Origin: Pontibacter korlensis
Lineage (GTDB): Bacteria; Bacteroidota; Bacteroidia; Cytophagales; Hymenobacteraceae
Length of the DNA: 64,000 nucleotides
NCBI RefSeq assembly: GCF_000973725.1
Contig: NZ_CP009621.1
Span: forward strand, 3,713,001 to 3,777,000
Reading direction: 5' to 3'
In this document: one piece after another, positions 8,400 through 16,340 of the stretch
Layout: each line of letters begins with the position of its first letter
Numbering within the stretch: position 1 is the first letter of the stretch
Notes under the pieces: generated by a model
The model's input: the letters and a program-made list of their open reading frames with translations, nothing else
Database searches by the model: none
What the model was told of the DNA's origin: nothing
Position numbers and translations under genes: made by a program

Positions 8400-8680
8400 G
8401 GACAGGTTCTGGTTAAAGCGTGAACTTTGTTGGCTATGCCGATCCCGTGATATGGCCTAAAAACTAGTCTCTGCCTGCTTTTTATCGTTAGAAGAATAGA
8501 AGTGCCGCTTTCTGGCGCTGTTGCAAATTGTTAACCAGGCACACATGCCTTTATCAGCTGTTTTGGAAGGCTGATAACTTCCAAATACATTAGGCTAGTG
8601 CTTTATAAACGTCACATTATAACGGGTTAAGAGAACCGGGGGAGTAGTAAATAAAATATCTGACCAAGCTTCATTCATAT
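8400..8680 (+). other. long leader before the crp-type gene
   Basis: If the promoter at 8422-8429 is used, the regulator has a leader of about 240 nt. It contains an 8-bp inverted repeat (TTATCAGC/GCTGATAA) near 8550-8577. No small gene is seen. Confidence 0.35.
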
Positions 8681-9331
8681 ATGCCTATTGAACTTCCACT
8701 TATCACAGATCCTGTTTTGCTTGAAGAGATAGAAAAGAACGGCAAAATTCAGGAGTTTGAGCCTGGGCAGGCCATCATTGAGCCGGGGCAGTATGTCAAG
8801 ATGGTGCCCATCATCCTGGAGGGGTCTGTTAAAGTGATGCGGACCGATGAGGAAGGGCATGAGTTGCTGCTCTACTACATTGAAGGCGGGGACACCTGTG
8901 CCGTTTCCCTGACCTGTTGCAGTACGTCAAGCCCCAGCGATATCAAGGCAGTGGCGGAGGAAAGAACAAGGGTGTTGGGAGTTCCTGTCCGGAAGCATGA
9001 GGAGTGGACGAATGAGTTTCGCCAGTGGAAGGACTTTGTCGCCATGACCTACCAGAAGCGCTTCCAGGAGATGCTCAGGGCCATTGATGACGTGGCCTTC
9101 AGGAAAATGGACGAGCGCCTGCTGCGGTACCTGGTGGTTAAGTCAAAGCAGCTGAAGACGCTGGAACTGACGGTGACACACCAAGAAATCGCTAGTGAGC
9201 TGGGCACCTCCCGGGAGGTTGTCTCCAGGCTGCTCAAGCAACTGGAGAACCGCAAGCTGGTGGAGCTGGAAAGAAACAAAATCTTTGTGCGCGATGATCT
9301 GGAACAATTCCTCGAAAACCTTTCCCGCTAA
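8681..9331 (+). CDS. Crp/Fnr-family transcriptional regulator of the sulfur block
   Basis: 216 residues. An N-terminal cyclic-nucleotide-binding beta-roll (EPGQYVKMVPIILEGSVKVM; GHELLLYYIEGGDTCAVSLT), a dimer helix (DDVAFRKMDERLLRYLVVKS) and a C-terminal winged helix with LTVTHQEIASELGTSREVVS RLLKQLE at about 163-189. Three cysteines (73, 79, 80) sit in the roll where cAMP contacts lie in Crp; the residues that contact cAMP are not evident. Five matching palindromes lie before this gene and the next sulfur operons. I infer an activator responding to sulfide, persulfide or redox state. The family is clear; the ligand is inference. Confidence 0.85.
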   Translation: MPIELPLITDPVLLEEIEKNGKIQEFEPGQAIIEPGQYVKMVPIILEGSVKVMRTDEEGHELLLYYIEGGDTCAVSLTCCSTSSPSDIKAVAEERTRVLGVPVRKHEEWTNEFRQWKDFVAMTYQKRFQEMLRAIDDVAFRKMDERLLRYLVVKSKQLKTLELTVTHQEIASELGTSREVVSRLLKQLENRKLVELERNKIFVRDDLEQFLENLSR

Positions 9332-9474
9332 GTCGGTCTCTGATTGTAATGGGATGTAATACAGGTACAGGTATTATGTTCATCATGAAAAGGTCTACGA
9401 AGATACTCTTCCAGTAACCTTCCTAAGGATTCCCTGCTTCCCCAAATGCTACAAAATAGAGCGTAAGCCCCTAT

Positions 9475-9488
9475 GTGACAAGAGTCAC
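9475..9488. promoter_or_regulatory. Crp-type operator 2 (GTGAC-AAGA-GTCAC)
   Basis: A perfect palindrome whose first base is 36 nt before TACCTTTG (9511-9518). The operator covers the place of the -33 element, as at class II activator promoters. The persulfide dioxygenase gene starts 49 nt downstream of the presumed -7 element start. Confidence 0.75.
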
Positions 9489-9559
9489 AGACATTGCCTT
9501 CCGAGGTATCTACCTTTGTATTATAATATAAATTCAAGCAAAAGGAAAACGACACAATC

Positions 9560-10900
9560 ATGAAAATAAAGCAATTTGAAGACAAGGGACTGGCGCATTA
9601 CTCCTATGCTGTGCTTAGTGAATGCGAACGGGAAATTGTACTCATAGACCCTGCCCGCGACCCGCAGCCCTACTATGACTATGCAGCGGCAAGCAACGCA
9701 AAAATCGTGGGGGTGATAGAGACGCACCCACACGCTGACTTTGTGAGTTCGCACCTGGAAATACACCAGCAAACCGGCGCCACGATTTACGCCCACAGCC
9801 TGGTAGGGGCAGACTACCCGCACCAGGCCTTTGATGAGGGCGCCGTGCTGGAACTGGGTAAAATAAGGCTCAGGTCCCTGCACACGCCCGGCCACTCCCC
9901 GGACGGCATCAGCATTGTGCTGGAGCACGAGGGAAAAGACAAGGCGGTATTCACGGGGGATACCCTTTTCATCGGTGACGTAGGGCGCCCGGACTTGCGA
10001 GAGAGTGCGGGCAACACCACAGCGAAGAGGGAAGAGCTGGCCCGGCAGATGTACCACAGCACCCGTGAAAAACTGATGAAGCTGGACGATCATGTGGAGG
10101 TGCTCCCAGCCCACGGCGCAGGCACCCTCTGCGGAAAGGGGCTTAGTGAGGCTAACAGCAGCACCATTGGCGCGGAGAAGTTCGGGAACCCTGCCCTGCA
10201 GGAGATGAGCGAGGAGGCTTTTGTGAAAATGATTACCGAGGACCAGCCTTTCATCCCGAAGTACTTTGGCTATGATGTGGACCTGAACAAAAAAGGAGCT
10301 CCGGCTTACCAGGAGTCCCTGCAAGGGGTAAGGATGCTGGAGAAGAATGCGGTGCCTGAGGCGGGAGTTCTGGTAGTGGACGGACGACCACAGGAGCAGT
10401 ATAAAAAAGGCCATATAGCAGGTGCCATCAACATCCAGAACGGAGATAAATTTGAGACCTGGCTGGGCAGCATCGTGGGGCCGGACGAAAAGTACTACTT
10501 AGTCGCAGCGTCAGAAGAAGCCTTGAACCAGCTAATGGAGAAAGCAGCTAAGATTGGCTATGAACAGCTAGTGGAAGGGGCCTTTGTGTACGACAAGGAA
10601 GGCGGTAAAGCAAGCGAGGCTTTCAATAAAGAGGCTTTCAAGGCTGAAGAGAAAAACTTTACTGTGGTTGACATCCGCAACAGCAGTGAGACAAAGGCCG
10701 GCAAGTTCTTTCAGCAAGCCATCAGCATTCCTTTGCCTGAACTGCGGGAACGAGCCAGGGAGATTCCGACAGACAAGCCCGTGGTGGTGCACTGTGCCGG
10801 AGGATACCGCTCTGCAGCCGGAAGCAGTATTCTGGAAAGCCTGCTCCCGGTGGAAGTACTGGATATGAGTGAGGCGGTGACAGAGTTGAAGAACAAATAG
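9560..10900 (+). CDS. MBL-fold persulfide dioxygenase fused to two rhodanese domains
   Basis: 446 residues. Residues 1-240 are a metallo-beta-lactamase fold with THPHADF (His56, His58, Asp60), TPGHS (His112) and FTGDTLFIGDVGRPDL (Asp134), the mononuclear-iron ETHE1-type layout that oxidises glutathione persulfide or a similar low-molecular-weight persulfide to sulfite. Two rhodanese domains follow: one near 265-350 without a catalytic Cys (VVDGRPQEQYKKGHIAGAIN), one near 360-440 with the active loop CAGGYRS (Cys412). The fusion would pass sulfane sulfur between sites in the cytoplasm. It is the first gene after the regulator and has its own operator. A terminator follows, so it is probably monocistronic. 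Confidence 0.88.
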   Translation: MKIKQFEDKGLAHYSYAVLSECEREIVLIDPARDPQPYYDYAAASNAKIVGVIETHPHADFVSSHLEIHQQTGATIYAHSLVGADYPHQAFDEGAVLELGKIRLRSLHTPGHSPDGISIVLEHEGKDKAVFTGDTLFIGDVGRPDLRESAGNTTAKREELARQMYHSTREKLMKLDDHVEVLPAHGAGTLCGKGLSEANSSTIGAEKFGNPALQEMSEEAFVKMITEDQPFIPKYFGYDVDLNKKGAPAYQESLQGVRMLEKNAVPEAGVLVVDGRPQEQYKKGHIAGAINIQNGDKFETWLGSIVGPDEKYYLVAASEEALNQLMEKAAKIGYEQLVEGAFVYDKEGGKASEAFNKEAFKAEEKNFTVVDIRNSSETKAGKFFQQAISIPLPELRERAREIPTDKPVVVHCAGGYRSAAGSSILESLLPVEVLDMSEAVTELKNK

Positions 10901-10908
10901 AGCTTTCA

Positions 10909-10943
10909 AAGGAGGCGCTTCCAAAAGGCGCCTCCTTCTTTTA
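10909..10943 (+). terminator. terminator after persulfide dioxygenase
   Basis: GGAGGCGC and GCGCCTCC pair around a loop and are followed by TTCTTTT, starting 8 nt after the stop. Confidence 0.8.
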
Positions 10944-11038
10944 CAGGTCTCCCTCTTTCCCTTCAGCTGGCATGAGGGTAGAATGTCTATCCAGGAGGCT
11001 GATACACCTGCCAGACATGAAGCTGCAGGCTATTGAGT

Positions 11039-11052
11039 GTGATAAATGTCAC
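11039..11052. promoter_or_regulatory. Crp-type operator 3 (GTGAT-AAAT-GTCAC)
   Basis: First base 36 nt before TACCTTTG at 11075-11082, upstream of the YeeE pair. Confidence 0.75.
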
Positions 11053-11156
11053 TGTGCCGCAGCAGGGCATGCGCTACCTTTGTATCAATATTTACAGGTA
11101 TCTGAATTAAGAGCAGACATGAATCATAATAAGCACATAAAAACAAATACCAAAGA

Positions 11157-11732
11157 ATGGAAAGTTTAATTGAATGGATGAGCCAACCGTGGCCCTGGTA
11201 TGTGGCGGGCCCACTGATTGCCTTCACAATGGTGCTGCTGCTGTTTGTCGGCAAAAGCTTTGGTGTGTCGGACACCCTGAGGACAACCTGCGCCATTGGG
11301 GGAGGGGGTAGGGTGAGTGACTTCTTTGACTTTGACTGGAGAAAACAGGTCTGGAACCTCATTTTCGTGCTGGGCGCTGTCATCGGCGGGTTTATCGCCT
11401 CTACCTGGCTGCAGCAGCCTGAGCCGATTCCGCTTGCGCAGGACACGGTGATGAAGCTGCAGGAGCTGGGCATCAGCAACCCGGGGGCTGACTACCTGCC
11501 GGAGGAAATCTTCAGCTGGGAGAGCCTCTTTACGCTGCGGGGCTTCGTGATGCTGGTCATCGGTGGGTTCCTCATTGGTTTCGGGGCACGCTATGCGGGG
11601 GGATGTACCTCCGGGCATGCCATCAGCGGCCTGAGCAACCTGCAGGTCCCTTCGCTGATTGCCGTGGTAGGCTTCTTTATCGGGGGCCTTATCATGACCT
11701 ACCTGCTGCTCCCGGTTATACTTACACTTTAA
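11157..11732 (+). CDS. YeeE/YedE-family sulfur transporter, first half
   Basis: 191 residues with about four or five membrane segments, two at each end. The key signature is [16 protein letters not shown] near residue 150, whose Cys in the TsuA/YeeE thiosulfate channels takes part in relaying sulfur through the membrane. An early cytosolic loop ([20 protein letters not shown]) carries a further conserved Cys. Bacteroidota often split this transporter in two genes, as here: the second half follows after 13 nt. It likely imports or exports thiosulfate or a related sulfur species in step with the persulfide dioxygenase. Confidence 0.85.
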   Translation: MESLIEWMSQPWPWYVAGPLIAFTMVLLLFVGKSFGVSDTLRTTCAIGGGGRVSDFFDFDWRKQVWNLIFVLGAVIGGFIASTWLQQPEPIPLAQDTVMKLQELGISNPGADYLPEEIFSWESLFTLRGFVMLVIGGFLIGFGARYAGGCTSGHAISGLSNLQVPSLIAVVGFFIGGLIMTYLLLPVILTL

Positions 11733-11745
11733 AGCGAAAGACAAT

Positions 11746-12159
11746 ATGAAGTTTTTAACCTATCTGTCAATCGGTACCTTGTTTGGTATCATCATGACAA
11801 AGTCGCAGGCCATCTCCTGGTACAGAATCTATGAGATGTTCCGCTTCGACGCCTTCCACATGTACGGCATCATCGGGTCAGCCGTCATTTTGGGCATCAT
11901 CAGCGTGGCGCTTATCAAGAAATACAAATTCAAGTCAACAGAGGGTACGCCAATTACTTTCTCGCCGAAGAACATGAGCATTCCCCGCTACCTCTTTGGC
12001 GGCACCATCTTCGGACTGGGATGGGCCATGACGGGTGCCTGCCCTGGCCCGATTTACACGCTGATTGGGAATGGGTACAGTGTGATACTGGTGGTGCTGT
12101 TTAGCGCCATCCTGGGCACGATGGCCTATGGTATTCTTAGAAAAAGGCTTCCTCATTAG
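11746..12159 (+). CDS. YeeE/YedE-family sulfur transporter, second half (DUF6691-like)
   Basis: 137 residues with four membrane segments (TYLSIGTLFGIIMTKSQAIS; GIIGSAVILGIISVALI; then RYLFGGTIFGLGWAMTGACP and a final helix). The GACPGP motif provides the second channel Cys, matching GGCTSGH in the first half. It starts 13 nt after the preceding stop and must be co-transcribed. Together the two make a complete channel. Confidence 0.85.
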   Translation: MKFLTYLSIGTLFGIIMTKSQAISWYRIYEMFRFDAFHMYGIIGSAVILGIISVALIKKYKFKSTEGTPITFSPKNMSIPRYLFGGTIFGLGWAMTGACPGPIYTLIGNGYSVILVVLFSAILGTMAYGILRKRLPH

Positions 12160-12171
12160 GGGAAGCTTTTT
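12141..12171 (+). terminator. terminator overlapping the stop of the YeeE pair
   Basis: AAAAAGGCTTCC pairs with GGAAGCTTTTT with one bulge; the stop codon lies in the loop and the 3' arm ends in a T run. Confidence 0.6.
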
Positions 12172-12227
12172 CTTTGTTGTGGTTTCAAGTTCGTCTCATG
12201 AGGCAGCCAGCACCAGTCGTGTTATTT

Positions 12228-12258
12228 GGGCCTCCCGTGAAGCGGGAGGCCTTTATTT
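12228..12258 (+). terminator. GC-rich terminator hairpin
   Basis: GGCCTCCCG and CGGGAGGCC pair with a 5-nt loop and are followed by TTTATTTTG. Confidence 0.7.
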
Positions 12259-12373
12259 TGTCATAAGTCACTAGTGGGACAACCTCACCCTTCTTCCTGA
12301 ATGTTGACAGCACCCACTGGCTTTACCCTGCAGGTATGCTTTTAATGCCGCTTCCATCCCTCCGCTTTCCTGT

Positions 12374-12387
12374 GTGATATAAGTCAC
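12374..12387. promoter_or_regulatory. Crp-type operator 4 (GTGAT-ATAA-GTCAC)
   Basis: First base 36 nt before TATCTTTG at 12410-12417, upstream of the TauE/SafE gene. Confidence 0.75.
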
Positions 12388-12443
12388 TGTACCCGCCTGC
12401 AGGCTTCTCTATCTTTGTAGTACAAAATAAGACAACACAGAGA

Positions 12444-13289
12444 ATGGAAATTTTAGGATACATCGCGGCCCTTGTTATCGGGCTTTCATTGGGGCTCATT
12501 GGCGGGGGAGGCTCTATCTTGACGGTACCGGCCCTGGTTTACCTGCTGGGTCTGAGCCCCGTCATCTCAACAGCCTATTCGCTCTTTATCGTGGGGCTCA
12601 CCAGCTTAGTAGGGAGCTATAAATTCTACAAAAGAGGACTGGTCAGCCTCAAGACAGCGCTGGTTTTCGGGCTTCCATCCATTGTGGCGGTATATGCCAC
12701 GCGCCGCTACATTGTGCCGGCCATCCCGGAGAGCATCTTCACGATTGGCGGTTTTGAAGTGACAAAGGGTATTATGCTCATGCTGCTGTTTGCCGGTCTC
12801 ATGGTCTTTGCCTCCATCAGCATGATCAGGCAAGACAAGAAGCCAAGCGGCACTGCCGACGAGAACATAGACCACGACATTTTAGATGAAAACGGCAAGC
12901 CATCCAAGGCCACAGAACCGAAGTTCAACTATGGCGGCATTCTGGCCGAAGGGGCCGTGGTGGGCACGCTGACAGGCCTGGTGGGGGCAGGGGGCGGCTT
13001 CCTGATCATTCCGGCGCTGGTGCTCTTCAGCAAGCTGGACATGAAGCTGGCAGTGGGTACTTCCCTGCTTATCATCGCGGCAAAGTCACTGTTCGGGTTT
13101 ATCGGCGACATCTACAACTATGAGATTGACTGGGCCTTCCTGGTTGTATTCTCAGCGCTCTCCATTGTCGGCATCTTCTTGGGGTCTTTCCTGTCCACGA
13201 AGGTGCAGGCAGACAGGCTCAAGACGGCCTTCGGCTGGTTTGTGCTGGTGATGGGCGTTTACATCATCGGAAAAGAGTTGTTCTTTTAA
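12444..13289 (+). CDS. TauE/SafE sulfite or organosulfonate exporter
   Basis: 281 residues, about eight membrane helices in two repeats. Each repeat holds the family glycine motif (SLGLIGGGGSILTVPALVYL at the start; LTGLVGAGGGFLIIPALVLF near 175-195). A charged cytosolic loop (about 125-155) separates the halves. In this setting it most likely removes sulfite made by the persulfide dioxygenase from the cytoplasm. It has its own operator and promoter and is followed after a short gap by the rhodanese promoter. Confidence 0.87.
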   Translation: MEILGYIAALVIGLSLGLIGGGGSILTVPALVYLLGLSPVISTAYSLFIVGLTSLVGSYKFYKRGLVSLKTALVFGLPSIVAVYATRRYIVPAIPESIFTIGGFEVTKGIMLMLLFAGLMVFASISMIRQDKKPSGTADENIDHDILDENGKPSKATEPKFNYGGILAEGAVVGTLTGLVGAGGGFLIIPALVLFSKLDMKLAVGTSLLIIAAKSLFGFIGDIYNYEIDWAFLVVFSALSIVGIFLGSFLSTKVQADRLKTAFGWFVLVMGVYIIGKELFF

Positions 13290-13313
13290 TGGCGGAGCAT
13301 GCGTCCCTGCTGT

Positions 13314-13327
13314 GTAACTAATGTCAC
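13314..13327. promoter_or_regulatory. Crp-type operator 5 (GTAAC-TAAT-GTCAC)
   Basis: The left half is one base off the others; the right half is exact. First base is 36 nt before TACCTTTG at 13350-13357, upstream of the rhodanese. Confidence 0.65.
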
Positions 13328-13397
13328 TGAACGGGGGCCTGACAGCGCGTACCTTTGTAGAGTATTGAGTTTTAAACCAAATAATGAGATAAAAGCC

Positions 13398-13724
13398 ATG
13401 TTCAATATTTTTAAATCCGCTCCCAAGAACTACGAAGACCTGGACGGGAGCACATTCAAATCAAAGTTTCAAGCTTCACCGAAGGCCGAGCTGCTGGACG
13501 TGCGAACTTCTGGGGAATACAGCGCGGGAACCATTAAAGGAGCCACGAACCTTGACGTGACCTCCCCACAGTTCCAGCCGGCACTAAAGACGCTGGACAA
13601 GGACAAGGAGTACTATGTGTTCTGCCGCAGTGGCAACCGGAGCGGCTCGGCTTGCCAGATGCTCTCAGACCAGGGGTTCAAGGCCTATAACCTGGCCGGT
13701 GGCGTGGGGGCCTGGCCACACTAG
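13398..13724 (+). CDS. single-domain rhodanese
   Basis: 108 residues beginning MFNIFKSAPKNYEDLDG. It has the complete rhodanese fold with LLDVRTSGEYSAGTIKGATN and the active loop CRSGNRS (Cys76), ending GGVGAWPH. It moves sulfane sulfur to a thiol acceptor such as cyanide or glutathione. The upstream in-frame start at 13299 is rejected because it would lie before the promoter. Being the last operator-linked gene, it belongs to the sulfur regulon. Confidence 0.88.
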   Translation: MFNIFKSAPKNYEDLDGSTFKSKFQASPKAELLDVRTSGEYSAGTIKGATNLDVTSPQFQPALKTLDKDKEYYVFCRSGNRSGSACQMLSDQGFKAYNLAGGVGAWPH

Positions 13725-13740
13725 ATAAAGCGAGAGCGTA

Positions 13741-13799
13741 TAACAGGTAACGCGGAGAGCCTTCGGTTGAACTCAGAAGGCTCTCCGCGTTACCTGTTA
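13741..13799 (+). terminator. 24-bp perfect inverted repeat after the rhodanese
   Basis: Left arm 13741-13764 (starts TAACAGGTAACGCGG) and right arm 13776-13799 are perfect complements around an 11-nt loop. It starts 16 nt after the stop. The stem is longer than a normal terminator and there is no T run, so termination is likely but another use is possible. Confidence 0.55.
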
Positions 13800-13905
13800 A
13801 GCAAAAGATACGCAGGAGGTTTGGCAAACGAGCCATTTTTAGCGGCTACCGGTATCAAAGGGCCGCTCTCCTGAGCTACCGGTATTTACCTGGGATTTTT
13901 AAATA

Positions 13906-15162
13906 ATGGGAAGAATGGAAGAAGCGAAATTGGGCTTAAAGGAGAACGCAGCGCAGTTCTGGCTGCTGGTGCTCATCAATGGCTTTGTGGGTGCGATGGT
14001 AGGGTTGGAGCGTTCCGTTATTCCGGAGTTTGCCGAATCCGCTTTCGGCATCAGCGGGCATACGGCGCTTCTTTCCTTTATCGTAGCCTTCGGTCTTGCC
14101 AAGTCTCTGGCCAATCTCATGATGGGCCGTCTGGCGACAAGGTATACCCGAAAGCAGTTGCTGCTCACAGGCTGGTTGTTTGCACTGCCGGTACCGTGGC
14201 TGTTGCTGTATGCGGACAGCTGGGGGTGGGTTATCTTTGCTAACCTGCTGCTGGGGCTAAACCAGGGATTTGCCTGGTCGGCTACGGTGGTGATGAAAAT
14301 AGACCTGGTCGGGGAGAGGAACCGCGGACTGGCGATGGGCATCAATGAGTTCGCCGGTTACCTGGCCGTGGGGCTGGTGGCGTTTCTGGCGGGGTACATT
14401 GCCTCCGCCACGGGAGAGGTCACGTACGCGTTCGTGCCGGGCATCGGTTTCTCCATAGCGGGCTTGCTGCTGACTGTCTTCTTCCTCCGTGACACGCACG
14501 GACACGTAAAAATGGAGGCAGCGCAAACCACTATTCCCTTACTCGGCAGCATCTGGAAAGACACAACCTGGCGCCATGCCAACCTGGGCTCTGTCACGCT
14601 CAATGGTTTTGTGAACAACCTGAACGACGGGATGCTGTGGGGCCTGCTGCCGGTCTTGCTGGTCACAAAGGGCTACTCACTGGCAGAGATAGGTTTACTG
14701 GCGGGTATTTACCCTGTGGTGTGGGGGCTGGGGCAGCTAGTGACGGGCAGGCTCGGGGACATATACTGCAAAAAGCAGCTGCTTACTTTGGGCATGCTGC
14801 TACAGGGAATGGCTGTTGCGCTTTTGCTTTTCTCCGGTTCCTACGCTGTATTGGTAACAGCACTTGTTGTGCTCGGTGCCGGTACGGCCCTGGTGTACCC
14901 GAACTTCCTGTCGGTGGTGGCCGAAAACACGCACCCAAACCAGCGTCCGCAGAGCCTGGGTATTTTCCGGTTCTGGCGCGACTTCGGCTATGTGGCAGGG
15001 GCCGTGGCAGCGGGGTTGTTCAGTGACCTGTTTGGTTTGGAGGCAGTACTGCTGGGCACTGCCCTGCTTACAATTGGCGCAGGCGTTCTATCCGAAGTGC
15101 GAATGTGCTGCACCAAGAAGATGCTTTGGCAAAGCAAAGCGTGTGCTCCTAACCTATGCTGA
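13906..15162 (+). CDS. major facilitator superfamily transporter
   Basis: 418 residues with 12 predicted membrane helices. The loop between helices 2 and 3 holds GRLATRYTRKQ, a form of the MFS motif A, repeated as GRLGDIYCKKQ in the second half. No substrate-specific motif is seen; its place directly after the sulfur block suggests, weakly, an inorganic or sulfur-related solute. The C-terminal tail after helix 12 is Cys-rich (VRMCCTKKMLWQSKACAPNLC). The region before it contains two copies of GCTACCGGTAT. Confidence 0.75.
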   Translation: MGRMEEAKLGLKENAAQFWLLVLINGFVGAMVGLERSVIPEFAESAFGISGHTALLSFIVAFGLAKSLANLMMGRLATRYTRKQLLLTGWLFALPVPWLLLYADSWGWVIFANLLLGLNQGFAWSATVVMKIDLVGERNRGLAMGINEFAGYLAVGLVAFLAGYIASATGEVTYAFVPGIGFSIAGLLLTVFFLRDTHGHVKMEAAQTTIPLLGSIWKDTTWRHANLGSVTLNGFVNNLNDGMLWGLLPVLLVTKGYSLAEIGLLAGIYPVVWGLGQLVTGRLGDIYCKKQLLTLGMLLQGMAVALLLFSGSYAVLVTALVVLGAGTALVYPNFLSVVAENTHPNQRPQSLGIFRFWRDFGYVAGAVAAGLFSDLFGLEAVLLGTALLTIGAGVLSEVRMCCTKKMLWQSKACAPNLC

Positions 15163-15412
15163 GAGGTGTAAAAGTATAAGATTTGCAGGAACAAACTGGA
15201 CTTCTGTCAGGCAATTACCAGTAATTGTTACATATCTAACTGCTTACTACTGTGCATCAGGCTGTAGTGGCGGGAGGATGGAGGGTAGCGGCATCAGTTT
15301 TGAAGAAAAAGCAGCCGCCGCCAGATTATGACTGTTGGCGCTTTCAATACTGCCGGTTTAGATGTTATTTCGCTCACACAAAACACGCTTTACACGTTTA
15401 GGAAAACCTCAT

Positions 15413-16045
15413 ATGACAACAGAACTACGTAGCGCCATCCTGGCTGTTGCCCTTGGTCTTGCACTTGCTTCCTGCAACGGGCAGGTGGCAGAGCAGAAAG
15501 CTCCGGAACAGGAAAGCCATCATGCCACCGCGCATGAGGCAAACGCGCAGGATGGGGCGCTGGCCATACAGGCACAGGCTGAACCTGATACCCTGAAGGG
15601 CAGCCTGAAAGCCGAGGCGCACGGACAAATAGGGCCTGCCCATCTAACGGTTGCCTACCATTCTCCTGCCGTGCGCGGCAGAGTGATATGGGGCGGCCTG
15701 GTGGCCCATAACCAGGTGTGGGTAACGGGGGCACATTCGGCTACTAGCCTGCAGACGGACCAGCCGGTCACGATAGGAGGGCAGCCGTTGCCGGCAGGGA
15801 AGTACGCGCTCTTCACCATTCCGGGGGAGAAGGAGTGGACGGTGATCATCAACAAAAACTGGGAGCAGCACCTGGCAGACGATTACTCGGAAGCAGAAGA
15901 CGTGGTACGTTTCACTGTGACACCTGAGAGATTGGAGCAGCACCAGGAGCGGTTGCGCTATCAAATCGTACCCCAGCGTGATGCGCAGGGAGCGGTTGTC
16001 ATGACATGGGACAAGCTAAAACTGTCGCTTCCGGTGGGCGTATAG
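15413..16045 (+). CDS. DUF2911 lipoprotein, copy 1
   Basis: 210 residues from MTTELRSAILAVALGLALAS with lipobox LASC. The mature part is a single DUF2911 domain (SPAVRGRVIWGGLVAHNQVW; GAHSATSLQTDQPVTIGGQP; YALFTIPGEKEWTVIINKNW). DUF2911 is common in Bacteroidota envelopes and has no known activity. A closely similar second copy lies at 25494-26135, including a similar upstream segment (CCGGTTTAGATGTTATTTCG here). The longer start at 15362 would mask the signal peptide and is rejected. Confidence 0.8.
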   Translation: MTTELRSAILAVALGLALASCNGQVAEQKAPEQESHHATAHEANAQDGALAIQAQAEPDTLKGSLKAEAHGQIGPAHLTVAYHSPAVRGRVIWGGLVAHNQVWVTGAHSATSLQTDQPVTIGGQPLPAGKYALFTIPGEKEWTVIINKNWEQHLADDYSEAEDVVRFTVTPERLEQHQERLRYQIVPQRDAQGAVVMTWDKLKLSLPVGV

Positions 16046-16340
16046 CGCAAACTTTGTACTCAATCCCAAGCTAAGGAGTATGCGTTGCAACATTTTAATT
16101 ATAAGGACTTAACTAATCATGCTTTCTGTGAAAACAGCCACTGGAAGCGTATAAGCACTGGTTAGTGCTCTTTAAGAATAGTTTTCCTCTTCCTGCAAAG
16201 GAACTTGCCCAAGCTCTCCGGTTATGAAGACTGCGGTGCTTTTTCATAAGCCTGCTTTATCCTATTACCGGCTGAAAATATCCTGTCTGCTGCCACTCCG
16301 TATAGCAGAACCTGACTGTCATTCACTAAACATCAGGATA

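Noticed and set aside
9521..10414. 297-residue minus-strand frame
   Set aside because: Antisense to the MBL-rhodanese gene; composition is that of a shadow of GC-rich codons.
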